Assembly: GCF_900107725.1 (NCBI RefSeq)
Contig: NZ_FNQO01000002.1
Span: 558,001-622,000 of the forward strand
DNA from: Microbulbifer marinus
GTDB lineage: Bacteria > Pseudomonadota > Gammaproteobacteria > Pseudomonadales > Cellvibrionaceae
Reading direction: 5' to 3'
Length of the DNA: 64,000 nucleotides
Shown here: positions 45,820-57,112 of the stretch, piece by piece
Numbering within the stretch: the stretch's first letter is position 1
Layout: the number at the start of each line of letters is the position of its first letter
Made by a program: the position numbers and the translations under genes
Notes under the pieces: generated by a model
What the model was told of the DNA's origin: nothing
Seen by the model: only the letters and a program-made list of their open reading frames with translations
Database searches by the model: none

Positions 45820-46214
45820 CGCGTCTGTTTCGCCGTATGCGTTGATTGCTGGGCGCGATTGGCCAGTTTGCGCCACAACTTGTTCATCAGTTTCGCCAGC
45901 GCCGCCTTGTCCAGGTCGGCAACACCGGGGCGTGCGAGCAGTACGGCATCCACGGCCGGCAGTTCGTGCTGGCGCAGCCGAAAGGTTTCGCGGGCAATAC
46001 GCTTGATGCGGTTGCGATCGCTGGCGTTGCGGACGTGTTTCTTGGCGATGACGAGACCCAGGCGCGGGTGGCCGAGATCGTTATGGCGGGCGAGAATCAG
46101 GAGGTTGGGATGCGCGGCGCGTATCTGGTTGTCATTGAAGACTGCACGATACTGCGCCGCGTTAAGCAGACGCAGCGGCTTGGCAAATCCGAAGTCGCTG
46201 CGCTCCTGTTGCAT
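45816..46214 (-). CDS. rnpA: Ribonuclease P protein component
   Basis: 132-residue basic protein that joins the RNase P RNA to trim tRNA 5' ends. The RNR signature is HVRNASDRNRIKRIARETFR (about 61-80), with RLGLVIAKKHV before it. It is placed between rpmH (33 bp) and yidD (4-bp overlap), the universal order. The RNase P RNA gene is not in this window. Confidence 0.95.
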   Translation of the reverse strand: MQQERSDFGFAKPLRLLNAAQYRAVFNDNQIRAAHPNLLILARHNDLGHPRLGLVIAKKHVRNASDRNRIKRIARETFRLRQHELPAVDAVLLARPGVADLDKAALAKLMNKLWRKLANRAQQSTHTAKQTR

Positions 46215-46247
46215 ATAGAAGAAGATACCCCCGGTTAGGGGACAATC

Positions 46248-46382
46248 TTATGCAGACAGGACTTTGCGACCTTTGGCGCGGCGACGGGCCAGGATCTTAC
46301 GGCCGTTCTTGGTTGCCATGCGGGCGCGGAAGCCGTGAGTGCGCTTGCGCTTCAAGTTGCTGGGTTGAAATGTGCGTTTCAT
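46248..46382 (-). CDS. rpmH: 50S ribosomal protein L34
   Basis: 44-residue, very basic protein with the invariant sequence [19 protein letters not shown] followed by [16 protein letters not shown]. The start at 46382 is set by family length; an open frame continues upstream to 46844 but crosses the dnaA promoter region and is not coding. Confidence 0.97.
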   Translation of the reverse strand: MKRTFQPSNLKRKRTHGFRARMATKNGRKILARRRAKGRKVLSA

Positions 46383-46909
46383 TGTCTTGCTACCTGAGAC
46401 TATGTATTCGGAAATTCGAGGGCTATTCCCTTGCGGGGTGGCCCGGCCGCGGCCTGGGCTCCGATACCGGTACTGGTCCGGCGCAGACGGAGCAATGCAC
46501 TGCGAAGGCGGCGGATTGTATAGAAAGGCACCAGTGAAATCAACGAGCCGGGCGGTTAAATTTGCCGCGCGGTGAAGGTTTTTCAGGGTAATTTTAGCTG
46601 CCGTCCTTCCAAGTGGTTGAGGGAGCAGCGCTATTCGGGACTGCCCACCGATTGATACCAAGATATACACAGACTGCTGTGGATAAGTGTGAGCGGCAAG
46701 TGCGGCAGCACTGGTTAATAAGTGTGCAACCCTTTGATTGTTGGGGAGTTTTTGCCCGGTTTTTTTCAGTAATGGCTCTGTTTTCTGTGGATAACCCGGC
46801 GGCGCAAAGGTATACTTCCCCGATCTTATTGACGGCACCAGCACTCATCTGTGCTGCTGATTTCGCCGTCCATTTCCGGATTTTAATTATTGGGGTTTTG
46901 GGGGTTTTC
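46383..46909. other. rpmH-dnaA intergenic region, candidate oriC
   Basis: This 527-bp gap separates minus-strand rpmH from plus-strand dnaA and is where Pseudomonas-type origins lie. It contains two exact DnaA boxes TGTGGATAA at 46678-46686 and 46786-46794, and ATATACACA (46663-46671), one mismatch from TTATACACA on the other strand. The long open frame running from 46613 into dnaA is upstream of the true DnaA start. The strand switch here also supports an origin. Confidence 0.65.
46786..46816 (+). promoter_or_regulatory. dnaA promoter overlapped by a DnaA box
   Basis: TATACT at 46811-46816 is a good -10 element. Seventeen bases upstream, TGGATA (46788-46793) is a four-of-six match to the -35 consensus and lies inside the exact DnaA box at 46786-46794. 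This arrangement would let DnaA repress its own gene. Confidence 0.6.
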
Positions 46910-48424
46910 TTGTCTGAATCCGTTTGGAAGCAGTGTGCCAGCTGTTTGCAGGACGAGCTGCCATCACAGCAGTTCAACACCTGGATCCGGCCGCTGCGGG
47001 TCAGTCCGGCGAGTGCCGACGGGGAATTGCGTCTACTGGCGCCGAACCGCTTTGTGCTGGACTGGGTGGGAGACAAGTTTCTCAACCGCATCCGCGAACT
47101 GGTGCAGCAATATGCTGCAGAACGGCCGCTGCAGGTGGTGCTCGACATTACCGAGCGGCGCCCGGCGCGCTTTCAGCGCAATCGTGCAGCGAGCGAGGTA
47201 ACGCAACCCGCCGCCAGCCCGCAACCCGCGGCGCGCAATAGCTTCGGTGGTGCCGCCGCCGCCCATCCGGTGGCGGCCGAAGAGGCGAAGGCCGAGCAGA
47301 TGACCAGTGGCGAGTTGGCGCTGACCGACTTGCGCTCGCCGCCGTCGCCGCGTCCCGCGGTGGAGCCGGCGCGCAACGTCGAGGTCGAAGGCGCGATAAA
47401 GCATGGCAGCTCCCTCAATAGCAATTTCACCTTTAAGTCGTTTGTCGAGGGTAAGTCCAACCAGTTGGGGCTTGCCGCGGCACAGCAGATCGCCGACAAC
47501 CCCGGCGGCGCCTATAACCCACTCTTTATATATGGCGGTGTCGGCCTCGGTAAGACGCACTTGATGCACGCGGTCGGCAACGCGCTGCTGGAGCGCAACC
47601 CGAACGCGAAAGTGGTTTATTTGCATTCCGAGCGCTTTGTCGCCGATATGGTCAAGGCACTGCAGCTGAATGCGATCAGTGACTTCAAGCGCTACTACCG
47701 CTCGGTGGATGCGCTGCTGATCGACGATATCCAGTTTTTCGCCGGCAAAGAGCGCTCCCAGGAGGAGTTCTTCCACACCTTTAATGCGCTGCTCGAAGGC
47801 GGACAACAGATCATCCTCACCTGCGACCGCTATCCGAAGGAGATCGACGGTCTCGAAGAGCGCCTGAAGTCGCGTTTCGGCTGGGGTCTGACGGTGGCGG
47901 TGGAGCCGCCGGAGCTGGAGACGCGCGTAGCCATATTAATGAAGAAGGCCGAACAGGTCGGAGTCGAGTTGCCGCACGACTCCGCCTTCTTTATCGCGCA
48001 GCGTATCCGTTCCAATGTGCGTGAGCTCGAGGGCGCGCTGCGCCGGGTTATCGCGAACGCGCAGTTTACCGGCCGCCCGATCGACGATCTGCTGGTGCGC
48101 GAGGCGTTGAAAGACCTGCTGGCGCTGCAGGATCGCCTCGTCAGCGTGGATAATATCCAGCGGGTAGTGGCGGAGTATTACAAAATCAAGGTTGCGGACC
48201 TGCTCTCCAAGCGCCGCAGCCGCTCGGTGGCGCGGCCGCGACAGGTAGCCATGTCGCTGGCCAAGGAGCTGACCAATCACAGTCTGCCGGAAATCGGCGA
48301 CGCATTTGGCGGGCGCGATCACACCACCGTGCTACATGCCTGTCGTAAAATTCGCGAATTGCAGGAGTCTGATGCGGATATCCGTGAGGACGTGAAGCTG
48401 TTGACGCGATCGCTGACCACCTAA
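46910..48424 (+). CDS. dnaA: Chromosomal replication initiator DnaA
   Basis: 504-residue AAA+ initiator. Domain I (1-about 85) has [26 protein letters not shown]; a variable Ala/Pro-rich linker follows; the AAA+ domain has the P-loop GGVGLGKT at 209-216 and [24 protein letters not shown]. Domain IV ends with the DNA-binding signature [15 protein letters not shown]. No ATG or GTG fits: the conserved N terminus (SESVWKQC, aligning with SVELWQQC after the Met of Pseudomonas DnaA) begins right after a TTG at 46910, preceded by a GGGGG run. I therefore call a TTG start. The gene is 33 bp upstream of dnaN. Confidence 0.95.
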   Translation: MSESVWKQCASCLQDELPSQQFNTWIRPLRVSPASADGELRLLAPNRFVLDWVGDKFLNRIRELVQQYAAERPLQVVLDITERRPARFQRNRAASEVTQPAASPQPAARNSFGGAAAAHPVAAEEAKAEQMTSGELALTDLRSPPSPRPAVEPARNVEVEGAIKHGSSLNSNFTFKSFVEGKSNQLGLAAAQQIADNPGGAYNPLFIYGGVGLGKTHLMHAVGNALLERNPNAKVVYLHSERFVADMVKALQLNAISDFKRYYRSVDALLIDDIQFFAGKERSQEEFFHTFNALLEGGQQIILTCDRYPKEIDGLEERLKSRFGWGLTVAVEPPELETRVAILMKKAEQVGVELPHDSAFFIAQRIRSNVRELEGALRRVIANAQFTGRPIDDLLVREALKDLLALQDRLVSVDNIQRVVAEYYKIKVADLLSKRRSRSVARPRQVAMSLAKELTNHSLPEIGDAFGGRDHTTVLHACRKIRELQESDADIREDVKLLTRSLTT

Positions 48425-48457
48425 TCGAATAATGGACAATACAAGGCGAAACAACCG

Positions 48458-49564
48458 ATGAAATTCAATGTAAGCCGGGACGCCCTCCTGAAGCCGCTGC
48501 AGCTGGTTGCTGGCGTGGTCGAAAAACGCCAGACGCTGCCGGTGCTGGCCAATGTATTGATGCAGTTGCAGGGGCAGGAGCTGTCTCTGACCGGTACGGA
48601 TCTGGAAGTCGAGATCGTCGGTCGCCTGCCGGTCGACGGCGTCGAAATGGAAGGTGAGGTCACGGTACCGGCGCGCAAGCTGCTGGATATCTGCCGTTCG
48701 CTGCCGGACGGTGCCGAACTGAAATTCGAGCGCGACGGTGAGCGCCTGATACTGCGCAGTGGTCGCAGCCGTTTCCAGTTGTCCACGCTGCCGGCGGCGG
48801 ACTTCCCGAACCAGGAGGAGACCAGCGCGCAGACCCGTTTTGCCATTTCCCAGCGCGAGATCCGCCGCCTGATCGAAGCCACCAGCTTTGCGATGGCACA
48901 GCAGGATGTGCGCTACTACCTGAACGGCCTGTTGCTGGAGTGTCGCCCGCAGCAGCTGCGTGCGGTCGCGACGGACGGCCACCGGCTGGCACTGTGCGAT
49001 CGCGACGCCCCGGGCCTGAATGTCGAGGCGCCGATTCAGGCGATAGTGCCGCGCAAGGGCGTGCTCGAACTCGGACGCCTGCTGGACGATACCGATGCTC
49101 AGGCGGAAGTGGTGCTCGGCAACAACCATATCCGCGTAAATAGCGGCCCGTTCACGTTTACCTCCAAGCTGGTGGATGGCAAGTTCCCGGACTATGAGCG
49201 CGTATTGCCGCGCGCCACCGGCAATGAGATTTACGCCGATCGGCAGGCTCTGCGCCAGGCGTTTTCCCGCGCGGCGATCCTGTCGAACGAGAAGTATCGC
49301 GGCGTGCGGCTGCAGGTGTCCGAAGGGCTGCTGCAGATTGTCGCCAACAACCCGGAGCAGGAAGAGGCGGAAGAGCAGCTGGTGGTCGACTATGTCGGTG
49401 AACCGCTGGAAATCGGCTTTAACGTTTCCTACCTGCTGGACGTGACCGGCGCAATTCACAGTGAGCAGATCCGTATCGGTCTGGCGGATGCGAACAGCAG
49501 TGCGCTGTTGCAGCAGCCGGAAGAGGGGGATGCCGTCTACGTGATTATGCCGATGCGGTTGTGA
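48458..49564 (+). CDS. dnaN: DNA polymerase III sliding clamp, beta subunit
   Basis: 368-residue clamp with the three-domain fold. The N-terminus MKFNVSRDALLKPLQLVAGVVEKRQTLPVL is diagnostic, followed by LTGTDLEVEIV, the second-domain YYLNGLLLEC and ATDGHRLA, and the C-terminal VIMPMRL that lines the protein-binding pocket. The length is standard. A terminator follows, so recF likely has its own promoter or depends on read-through. Confidence 0.97.
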   Translation: MKFNVSRDALLKPLQLVAGVVEKRQTLPVLANVLMQLQGQELSLTGTDLEVEIVGRLPVDGVEMEGEVTVPARKLLDICRSLPDGAELKFERDGERLILRSGRSRFQLSTLPAADFPNQEETSAQTRFAISQREIRRLIEATSFAMAQQDVRYYLNGLLLECRPQQLRAVATDGHRLALCDRDAPGLNVEAPIQAIVPRKGVLELGRLLDDTDAQAEVVLGNNHIRVNSGPFTFTSKLVDGKFPDYERVLPRATGNEIYADRQALRQAFSRAAILSNEKYRGVRLQVSEGLLQIVANNPEQEEAEEQLVVDYVGEPLEIGFNVSYLLDVTGAIHSEQIRIGLADANSSALLQQPEEGDAVYVIMPMRL

Positions 49565-49600
49565 TCTCCATCTGTGCTGATCGTTAACGTCTGCAGAAGA

Positions 49601-49632
49601 ACCGCCATATTTTCGGATATGGCGGTCTTTTT
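49601..49632 (+). terminator. Terminator after dnaN
   Basis: ACCGCCATAT and ATATGGCGGT form a perfect 10-bp stem with a 6-nt loop, followed by CTTTTT. Confidence 0.88.
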
Positions 49633-49683
49633 ATATGGGGTGCGCGAGTCGTTGAGCGCCAATGCCGTTACGGAGTCTCTTTC

Positions 49684-50790
49684 GTGGCAGTGACTCGGCT
49701 TGCACTCCGTCATTTCCGTAATATCACCGCCGCCGACCTGTCCCTCTGCGCCGGTGCCAACCTGTTCTGTGGCCCCAATGGCAGTGGCAAAACGTCATTG
49801 CTCGAGTCGGTGCATATGCTGGCGACCGGCCGTTCTTTCCGCTCGCGACAGCATAAGTCGGTGATTCAGGAGGGTGCGGATGGGCTGACCGTGTTCGCGC
49901 AGCTGGATAGCGGCTACAGCCTCGGCATCGAGCGCCTGGTGGACGGCGGTGGGCGTATCCGGATCAATCAGGCACCGGCCGAGTCCAGCTCGCAGCTGGC
50001 GAGCTGCCTTCCGCTGCAGGTGATCAATAGCGAGAGCTTTTCAGCGCTTGACGGTGGTCCCGGTGTGCGCAGGCGGCTGTTGGACTGGACAGTGTTCCAC
50101 GTGGAACATTCTTTTGCGCAGGCGTGGAAAAACTATCAAATCGCGTTGCGACAGCGAAATGCGCTGTTGCGACGTGGTAAAATCGACGCAGGTTTACTGT
50201 CTGTGTGGGAGCAGCGGCTCGTCGAGAGCGGTGTGCGAGTAGATAGTTTGCGCCGTGAACTCTTTAAGGGCCTTCGGTCTGCGCTGCTGTCATTGACGGC
50301 GGAGCTGCCTGGCTCGCCGGTGGCGCGCGTCGAGCTGTCCTACCGCAAAGGGTGGCGCAAGGAGCTGGGGCTTCTCGAGGCGCTGCAGGAATCCCGTGAC
50401 GGCGATATCGCCCAAGGCCATACACGAGTGGGGCCCCACCGAGCCGACTTGAGGTTCACCATCGGCGGTGAGGCAGCGCAGAACATTCTGTCCCGCGGGC
50501 AGCAGAAGATGCTCGTCTGCGCACTGCGCACGGCGATGGCGGAACTGGTCTGCAATCACCGTGGGCGACCGGTCTTCCTGGTGGACGACCTGCCCGCGGA
50601 ACTGGACGAATCAAACCAGCAGCTGTTTGCCCATTGGGTCAGCCGCTGTGCCAGCCAGGTGCTGGTGACTGGAATTGAGGTGGAGGCCACCAGCCGGCCG
50701 TGGCTGCAGCTGTCTTCACCATGGAATAACCCGAGAGTGTTCCACGTGGAACATGGGTGTATCAGCGCCGAGTCATCGGCCGCACAATAA
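49684..50790 (+). CDS. recF: DNA replication and repair protein RecF
   Basis: 368-residue SMC-like ATPase that with RecO and RecR loads RecA at gaps. The P-loop is GPNGSGKT (30-37), the signature region is ILSRGQQKMLVCAL and the Walker B is VFLVDDLPAELD. It starts with GTG at 49684, eight bases after GGAG. The gene contains two perfect parS sites, both read in the same frame as VFHVEH (residues 137-142 and 352-357); the second is in a C-terminal tail beyond the conserved fold. It lies 18 bp upstream of gyrB. Confidence 0.96.
   Translation: MAVTRLALRHFRNITAADLSLCAGANLFCGPNGSGKTSLLESVHMLATGRSFRSRQHKSVIQEGADGLTVFAQLDSGYSLGIERLVDGGGRIRINQAPAESSSQLASCLPLQVINSESFSALDGGPGVRRRLLDWTVFHVEHSFAQAWKNYQIALRQRNALLRRGKIDAGLLSVWEQRLVESGVRVDSLRRELFKGLRSALLSLTAELPGSPVARVELSYRKGWRKELGLLEALQESRDGDIAQGHTRVGPHRADLRFTIGGEAAQNILSRGQQKMLVCALRTAMAELVCNHRGRPVFLVDDLPAELDESNQQLFAHWVSRCASQVLVTGIEVEATSRPWLQLSSPWNNPRVFHVEHGCISAESSAAQ
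50093..50108. promoter_or_regulatory. parS site 1
   Basis: TGTTCCACGTGGAACA, a perfect 16-bp palindrome identical to the Pseudomonas-type parS core and one step from the Bacillus form. It lies in the middle of recF, about 3.2 kb from the start of dnaA. Confidence 0.93.
50738..50753. promoter_or_regulatory. parS site 2
   Basis: A second perfect TGTTCCACGTGGAACA, 645 bp from the first, near the 3' end of recF. It starts at the same codon position as site 1. Confidence 0.93.
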
Positions 50791-50808
50791 GTTGAATGGA
50801 GCGAATAA

Positions 50809-53229
<2,421 letters not shown>

Positions 53230-53255
53230 GGTTCTTCACCGCCTCGCGCAAAAAC

Positions 53256-53285
53256 AAAAACGGCCGCTATGTAGCGGCCGTTTTT
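53256..53285 (+). terminator. Terminator after gyrB
   Basis: A perfect stem, CGGCCGCTA with TAGCGGCCG around a 2-nt loop, is flanked by A5 and T5. It can work in both directions and so also serves the convergent PAPS-reductase-family gene. Confidence 0.92.
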
Positions 53286-53310
53286 GTATCGGAATCGATA
53301 GGAGAAAAAG

Positions 53311-53991
53311 TTATTTCTCCAGCAGCAGCCCGCACTCACGGTGCTCCTCGCCCTTGGTCGGATCGAAATAGATATCGTTGTCCGGCAACTCGTGCTCATA
53401 GACGTACTCTTCTACGTCTATCTCCCGCAGATGGAACATCGGCGCTACCCGGATGGTGCCGTGGTTGCCGGTCGTGAAGATATCCAGATTCTTGCGGTGG
53501 GCATTCTGATCGTGGCGAATACCGTTCAGCCACACGTCCGGTTTCAATTCCTGCATCGCTCGGTTAAATGGTTCCAGCTTCACCGTGCGGGAAAAGAAGT
53601 CGTGCTCCGGGGTATCCAGCGGCGGAATACCACCGTAGACGGCGTTGTAATGGGCGGCGGACATCTTCGGCGAGAAGGTGCGCAGGTTGAGATCGAGCTC
53701 CTTCACCACTCGCTCGATATGCCGGTAGGTCTCCGGCGTGTTATAGCCGTGATCTACCCAGATTACCGGGATGTCTGGCTTGGCGCGGGTTACCAGGTGC
53801 AGAAAGGCAACGGCCAGCGGGCGAAAATTGGTGAACACCACCGGATTCTCCGCATGCTCCATCGTGAACTGCATGATCTCGCTCGGCTTGGCGTCTCGGA
53901 AGCGCTGGTTAAGCGACTCAAGGTCGGCACCGTGATGAAAGGTGCGCGCCGGGTAGGAGCGGATGGCATTGGAAGTGGCGTTAAGTCCCAT
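53311..53991 (-). CDS. PAPS/APS-reductase family protein with altered motifs
   Basis: 226-residue protein of the CysH superfamily. The pattern AFLHLVTRAKPDIPVIWVDHGYNTPETYRHIERV (about 62-95) and GIRHDQNAHR (158-166) align with the substrate-binding regions of CysH. A catalytic-type Cys220 is in RECGLLLEK, but the usual ECGLH is ECGLL, the SSSFG nucleotide loop is TNFRP, and the DTGY motif is DHGY. It is therefore unlikely to be the assimilatory PAPS reductase; it may reduce or bind a different adenylated or sulfur compound. No cys genes are adjacent. It is convergent with gyrB. Function unassigned. Confidence 0.82.
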   Translation of the reverse strand: MGLNATSNAIRSYPARTFHHGADLESLNQRFRDAKPSEIMQFTMEHAENPVVFTNFRPLAVAFLHLVTRAKPDIPVIWVDHGYNTPETYRHIERVVKELDLNLRTFSPKMSAAHYNAVYGGIPPLDTPEHDFFSRTVKLEPFNRAMQELKPDVWLNGIRHDQNAHRKNLDIFTTGNHGTIRVAPMFHLREIDVEEYVYEHELPDNDIYFDPTKGEEHRECGLLLEK

Positions 53992-54145
53992 AAAAACTCA
54001 AAGTCGTCGATCTCTAGGGTGAAAAGCATGCTACTCCGTTGCGCCGCGGCTTAGAAACAATAAAAAGAAGTGAATCAATAAGATCCAGTTATAAGGCACC
54101 AAATGAATCGATACTGACCTACGCCCATACGTCGCCCGGTACTTC

Positions 54146-54589
54146 TTACTCTTTGGCGCCGGGGCAGCACATCAATAGTTGTACCTGCCCGGTTCCCGCA
54201 TCCGTGCGCCGTTCCACTTCGACAAAACCGTGTTGCTGCAGGAAATACCGCGCGCCCAGGTTCTCCTGCAGCACTTCCACCTGCAGCTGTGGACGCCCCC
54301 GCTTGGCGGCAGCGACCAGCGCGCTGCCGACCCCGCGGCCGCTGACCAGCGGGCTGACACAGATGCATTCCAACCGATCGCCGTCGACAACGGTGACAAA
54401 CCCCTCCACCGGCTGTCCATCGCGCTCGACATAGACAAGACATGCGTCTGCGTGCCGGCAGCCGCGACGAAACATTGCGACGCGCGCACGCCAGTAGTCG
54501 TGGGGCAGGGACGGGTGGGCACTGGCGGAGGCGTGTAACCAAAGCTGCTCGAGTCTATCGAATTCTGTGCGGTTGGCAGATCGAATCAT
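54146..54589 (-). CDS. GNAT-family N-acetyltransferase
   Basis: 147-residue acetyl-CoA-dependent transferase. The acetyl-CoA loop is SPLVSGRGVGSALVAAAK (about 82-99), preceded by a beta strand with LECICV and followed by LQVEVLQENLGARYFLQQHGFVEVERR, the C-terminal GNAT pattern. I start at the ATG at 54589 (MIRSANRTEFDRLEQLW). It resembles the YiaC/YjaB-type small acetyltransferases. The substrate is unknown and there is no operon partner. Confidence 0.85.
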   Translation of the reverse strand: MIRSANRTEFDRLEQLWLHASASAHPSLPHDYWRARVAMFRRGCRHADACLVYVERDGQPVEGFVTVVDGDRLECICVSPLVSGRGVGSALVAAAKRGRPQLQVEVLQENLGARYFLQQHGFVEVERRTDAGTGQVQLLMCCPGAKE

Positions 54590-54762
54590 AGCTGCACCGT
54601 AAGTAAGCACTCGCGCACAATCCTAGTCCGATGAAAAACTGGATCCTAGTTTCGATCCCCTATCTAGGACATGGGCAAATGGAATTACGACGCAGAACTA
54701 CCCCTCTGGTGGTAAATGGCAGCAAAACGTTAACAAAACTAATGCAGAAATTGAGTTTGATG

Positions 54763-54781
54763 GTAAAATACAATCATTCTC
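54763..54781 (+). promoter_or_regulatory. Fur-box-like site upstream of the TonB receptor
   Basis: By hand alignment 13 of 19 positions match the classical Fur consensus, including the run AATCATT. It lies 51 bp before the receptor's ATG in an AT-rich promoter-like stretch. Confidence 0.55.
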
Positions 54782-54831
54782 ATTCATATATTCAATTATA
54801 TAAACGCTAAGCAATATTCCACGGAGGATCC

Positions 54832-56991
54832 ATGAAGCGTTTTTCCCTGTCCCCTCTCGCCATTGCCCTCGCTGCCGCCGTTGTAACTCCGGCCCTCGCC
54901 CAAGAGCGGGACACGCGCCTGGAAACCGTTTCGGTCATCGGTGATGCCGATTCCATTACCAAGCTGCCCGGCTCCGCGCATCTGGTCGACGCGGAGGAAC
55001 TGGCCAAATTTGAATTCGTCGATATCAACCGCATGATCCGCTCCGTGCCCGGCGTCTACATCAAAGAAGAAGACGGCTACGGACTGCGCCCCAACATCGG
55101 TATCCGCGGTGCCAGCGGCGGCCGTTCCGAGAAAATCTCTCTGATGGAAGACGGTGTCCTGGTGGCACCGGCCCCCTACTCGGCGCCGGAAGCCTATTAC
55201 TTCCCGACCGCCGGACGCCTGGACAGCATCGAAGTATTGAAAGGCCCGGGTACACTGAAATACGGTCCCTTCACGGTTGGTGGTGCCGTCAATATGCTCA
55301 GCACACCGATTCCCGAAGCGACCGCCGGCGCGGTGCAACTGGAGGCCGGCCAATTTGGCGAGACCCGCCTGCACGGCAACTACGGCGTCAGCACCGATAA
55401 CACCGGCTGGCTGCTCGAAACCCACCAGCAATACGCCGACGGTTTCCGCGACATCGATCGCGCCGACAGCGCCGATATCGCCAAGGAAGACTATCTGCTC
55501 AAGGGCCGCCTGCGCTCCGATGCCAATGCGACCTACCGCCAGCAGCTGGATATCAAGCTGCAGTACTCCGAAGAAGAGTCCGGCATGAGCTACCTGGGCC
55601 TGACCGACGCGGACTTCGACAAGGATCCGAACCGTCGCTACGGCATCAGCGCCCTGGATGAAATGCAGAACCGCCACAGTACTGTACAGCTGAACCACAC
55701 CATTCAGCTGAGCGACGCGTTCGCCATTAACACCCAGGCCTACTACAACAAGTTCAAGCGCGACTGGTTCAAGGTTGGTCTTGGCAGCCTGATCGACGCG
55801 GCCAATGCCGGCGACGCCGACGCCCAAGCGGTCCTCGACGGCGACATGGATTACGATTTCGGTATCAAGCACAACAATCGCAAGTACGAAGCACGCGGCC
55901 TGCAGGTCAGTGCTGATTGGCAGTTCCAGACCGGAGCCCTGTCCCACGACCTGAGCTTCGGCGTGCGCCGCCACTCGGACGAAGTGGATCGCTACCAGCC
56001 CACCGAGAATTACCGCCAAATCAACGGCGAGCTGGTGTTCCAGGACATTAGCCTGCCGAGCTCGAGCAACAACCGCTTCGAAGAAGCCGATGCGACCTCC
56101 TTCTTCGCCTACGACGAAATCCAGCTGGCGGAGAAGCTGACCCTGACCGCGGCTCTGCGCTACGAGGACGTCGAGACCGAGCAGAAGCGCTACGACGATG
56201 CTGAGCGCACCGTCGGCAATATCACCGCTTCCAACCAGGTGGATGAGTGGCTGCCGGGCCTGGGCCTGGTCTACGACGTCAACGAACAGTGGAGCCTGCT
56301 GGCCGGTGTTCACCGCGGCTTCGCCCCTCCCGGCGCCGGTGCCAAAGACGGCCAGGGTCCGGAGCTGTCGACCAACTACGAGTGGGGTGCGCGCTATTAC
56401 AGCGGCAACCTGAGTGCCGAAGTCATCGCCTTCTTCAGCGACTATGAGAACGCGATCCAGAACTGTTCCGTAGCCGTGCCCTGCGGTGATCTCGAGAGCG
56501 GCACAGTCCAGCTGGGCGAAGCCGAGATCAAGGGTCTGGAGGCAGCCTTCGGCAATGAGTGGGTACTCACCAACGGCTGGACCCTGCCGCTGCGTGCCAG
56601 CTACACCTACACCGACGCGGAGATCACCAAGGACAGCGATGACGGCGACCTGCTCGCCGGTGACAATCTGGAATACCTGCCGGAAAATGTCTTCGCGCTG
56701 TCTGCGGGCCTGGACAGCGGCGCCGCCTGGCGCGTTAACCTGACCGCTGCCTACCAGGACGAGATGTGCGTCAACAGCGAGTGCAACCGCGGCAATACCG
56801 ATCGCTTCGACTACACCGAGTCGCTATGGGTGCTGGATGCGGCCGCCCACTACGACTTCAGCGAAGATCTGAGCGGTTACCTGAAGGTGGACAACCTGTT
56901 TGACGAGCAGGCCATCGTCAACCGCGGACCGGACGGCGCCCGCGCCAACCGCCCGCGTACGGCCACGCTGGGGATGAAGTTCGTCTTCTAA
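54832..56991 (+). CDS. TonB-dependent receptor, ferric-siderophore type
   Basis: 719-residue outer-membrane receptor. The signal peptide (1-23) ends TPALAQ; a TonB-box-like LETVSVIG follows. The plug domain (about 45-160) has MIRSVPGVYIKEEDGYGLRPNIGIRG and IEVLKGPGTLKYGPFTVGGAVNM; the rest is a 22-strand barrel ending in Phe (TLGMKFVF). Two Cys pairs in extracellular loops (NCSVAVPC and MCVNSEC) could form disulfides. Overall it resembles FecA-like receptors, but it lacks the N-terminal signalling domain and no fecIR genes are nearby. The Fur-like site suggests iron repression. GGAGG precedes the ATG, and a terminator follows at 57012-57043. Confidence 0.9.
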   Translation: MKRFSLSPLAIALAAAVVTPALAQERDTRLETVSVIGDADSITKLPGSAHLVDAEELAKFEFVDINRMIRSVPGVYIKEEDGYGLRPNIGIRGASGGRSEKISLMEDGVLVAPAPYSAPEAYYFPTAGRLDSIEVLKGPGTLKYGPFTVGGAVNMLSTPIPEATAGAVQLEAGQFGETRLHGNYGVSTDNTGWLLETHQQYADGFRDIDRADSADIAKEDYLLKGRLRSDANATYRQQLDIKLQYSEEESGMSYLGLTDADFDKDPNRRYGISALDEMQNRHSTVQLNHTIQLSDAFAINTQAYYNKFKRDWFKVGLGSLIDAANAGDADAQAVLDGDMDYDFGIKHNNRKYEARGLQVSADWQFQTGALSHDLSFGVRRHSDEVDRYQPTENYRQINGELVFQDISLPSSSNNRFEEADATSFFAYDEIQLAEKLTLTAALRYEDVETEQKRYDDAERTVGNITASNQVDEWLPGLGLVYDVNEQWSLLAGVHRGFAPPGAGAKDGQGPELSTNYEWGARYYSGNLSAEVIAFFSDYENAIQNCSVAVPCGDLESGTVQLGEAEIKGLEAAFGNEWVLTNGWTLPLRASYTYTDAEITKDSDDGDLLAGDNLEYLPENVFALSAGLDSGAAWRVNLTAAYQDEMCVNSECNRGNTDRFDYTESLWVLDAAAHYDFSEDLSGYLKVDNLFDEQAIVNRGPDGARANRPRTATLGMKFVF

Positions 56992-57011
56992 GTAAGGCTG
57001 TAACCGCCTAC

Positions 57012-57043
57012 AAAAAAGGCCGCGGCATCCCCCGCGGCCTTTT
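57012..57043 (+). terminator. Terminator after the TonB receptor
   Basis: AAAAGGCCGCGG pairs perfectly with CCGCGGCCTTTT around CATCCC and is followed by CTTTTT. It is largely symmetrical, so it may also act on the convergent rlmI transcript. Confidence 0.9.
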
Positions 57044-57112
57044 CTTTTTCTACCCGGTCTATTCAGCGGTACTACCACCGGCCGTCGGACTGGTGCGCGA
57101 TCGCGCCTCTGT

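Noticed and set aside
46613-46909. Upstream extension of the dnaA frame
   Set aside because: It runs through the promoter, both DnaA boxes and the likely origin, and the DnaA family starts at the TTG at 46910.
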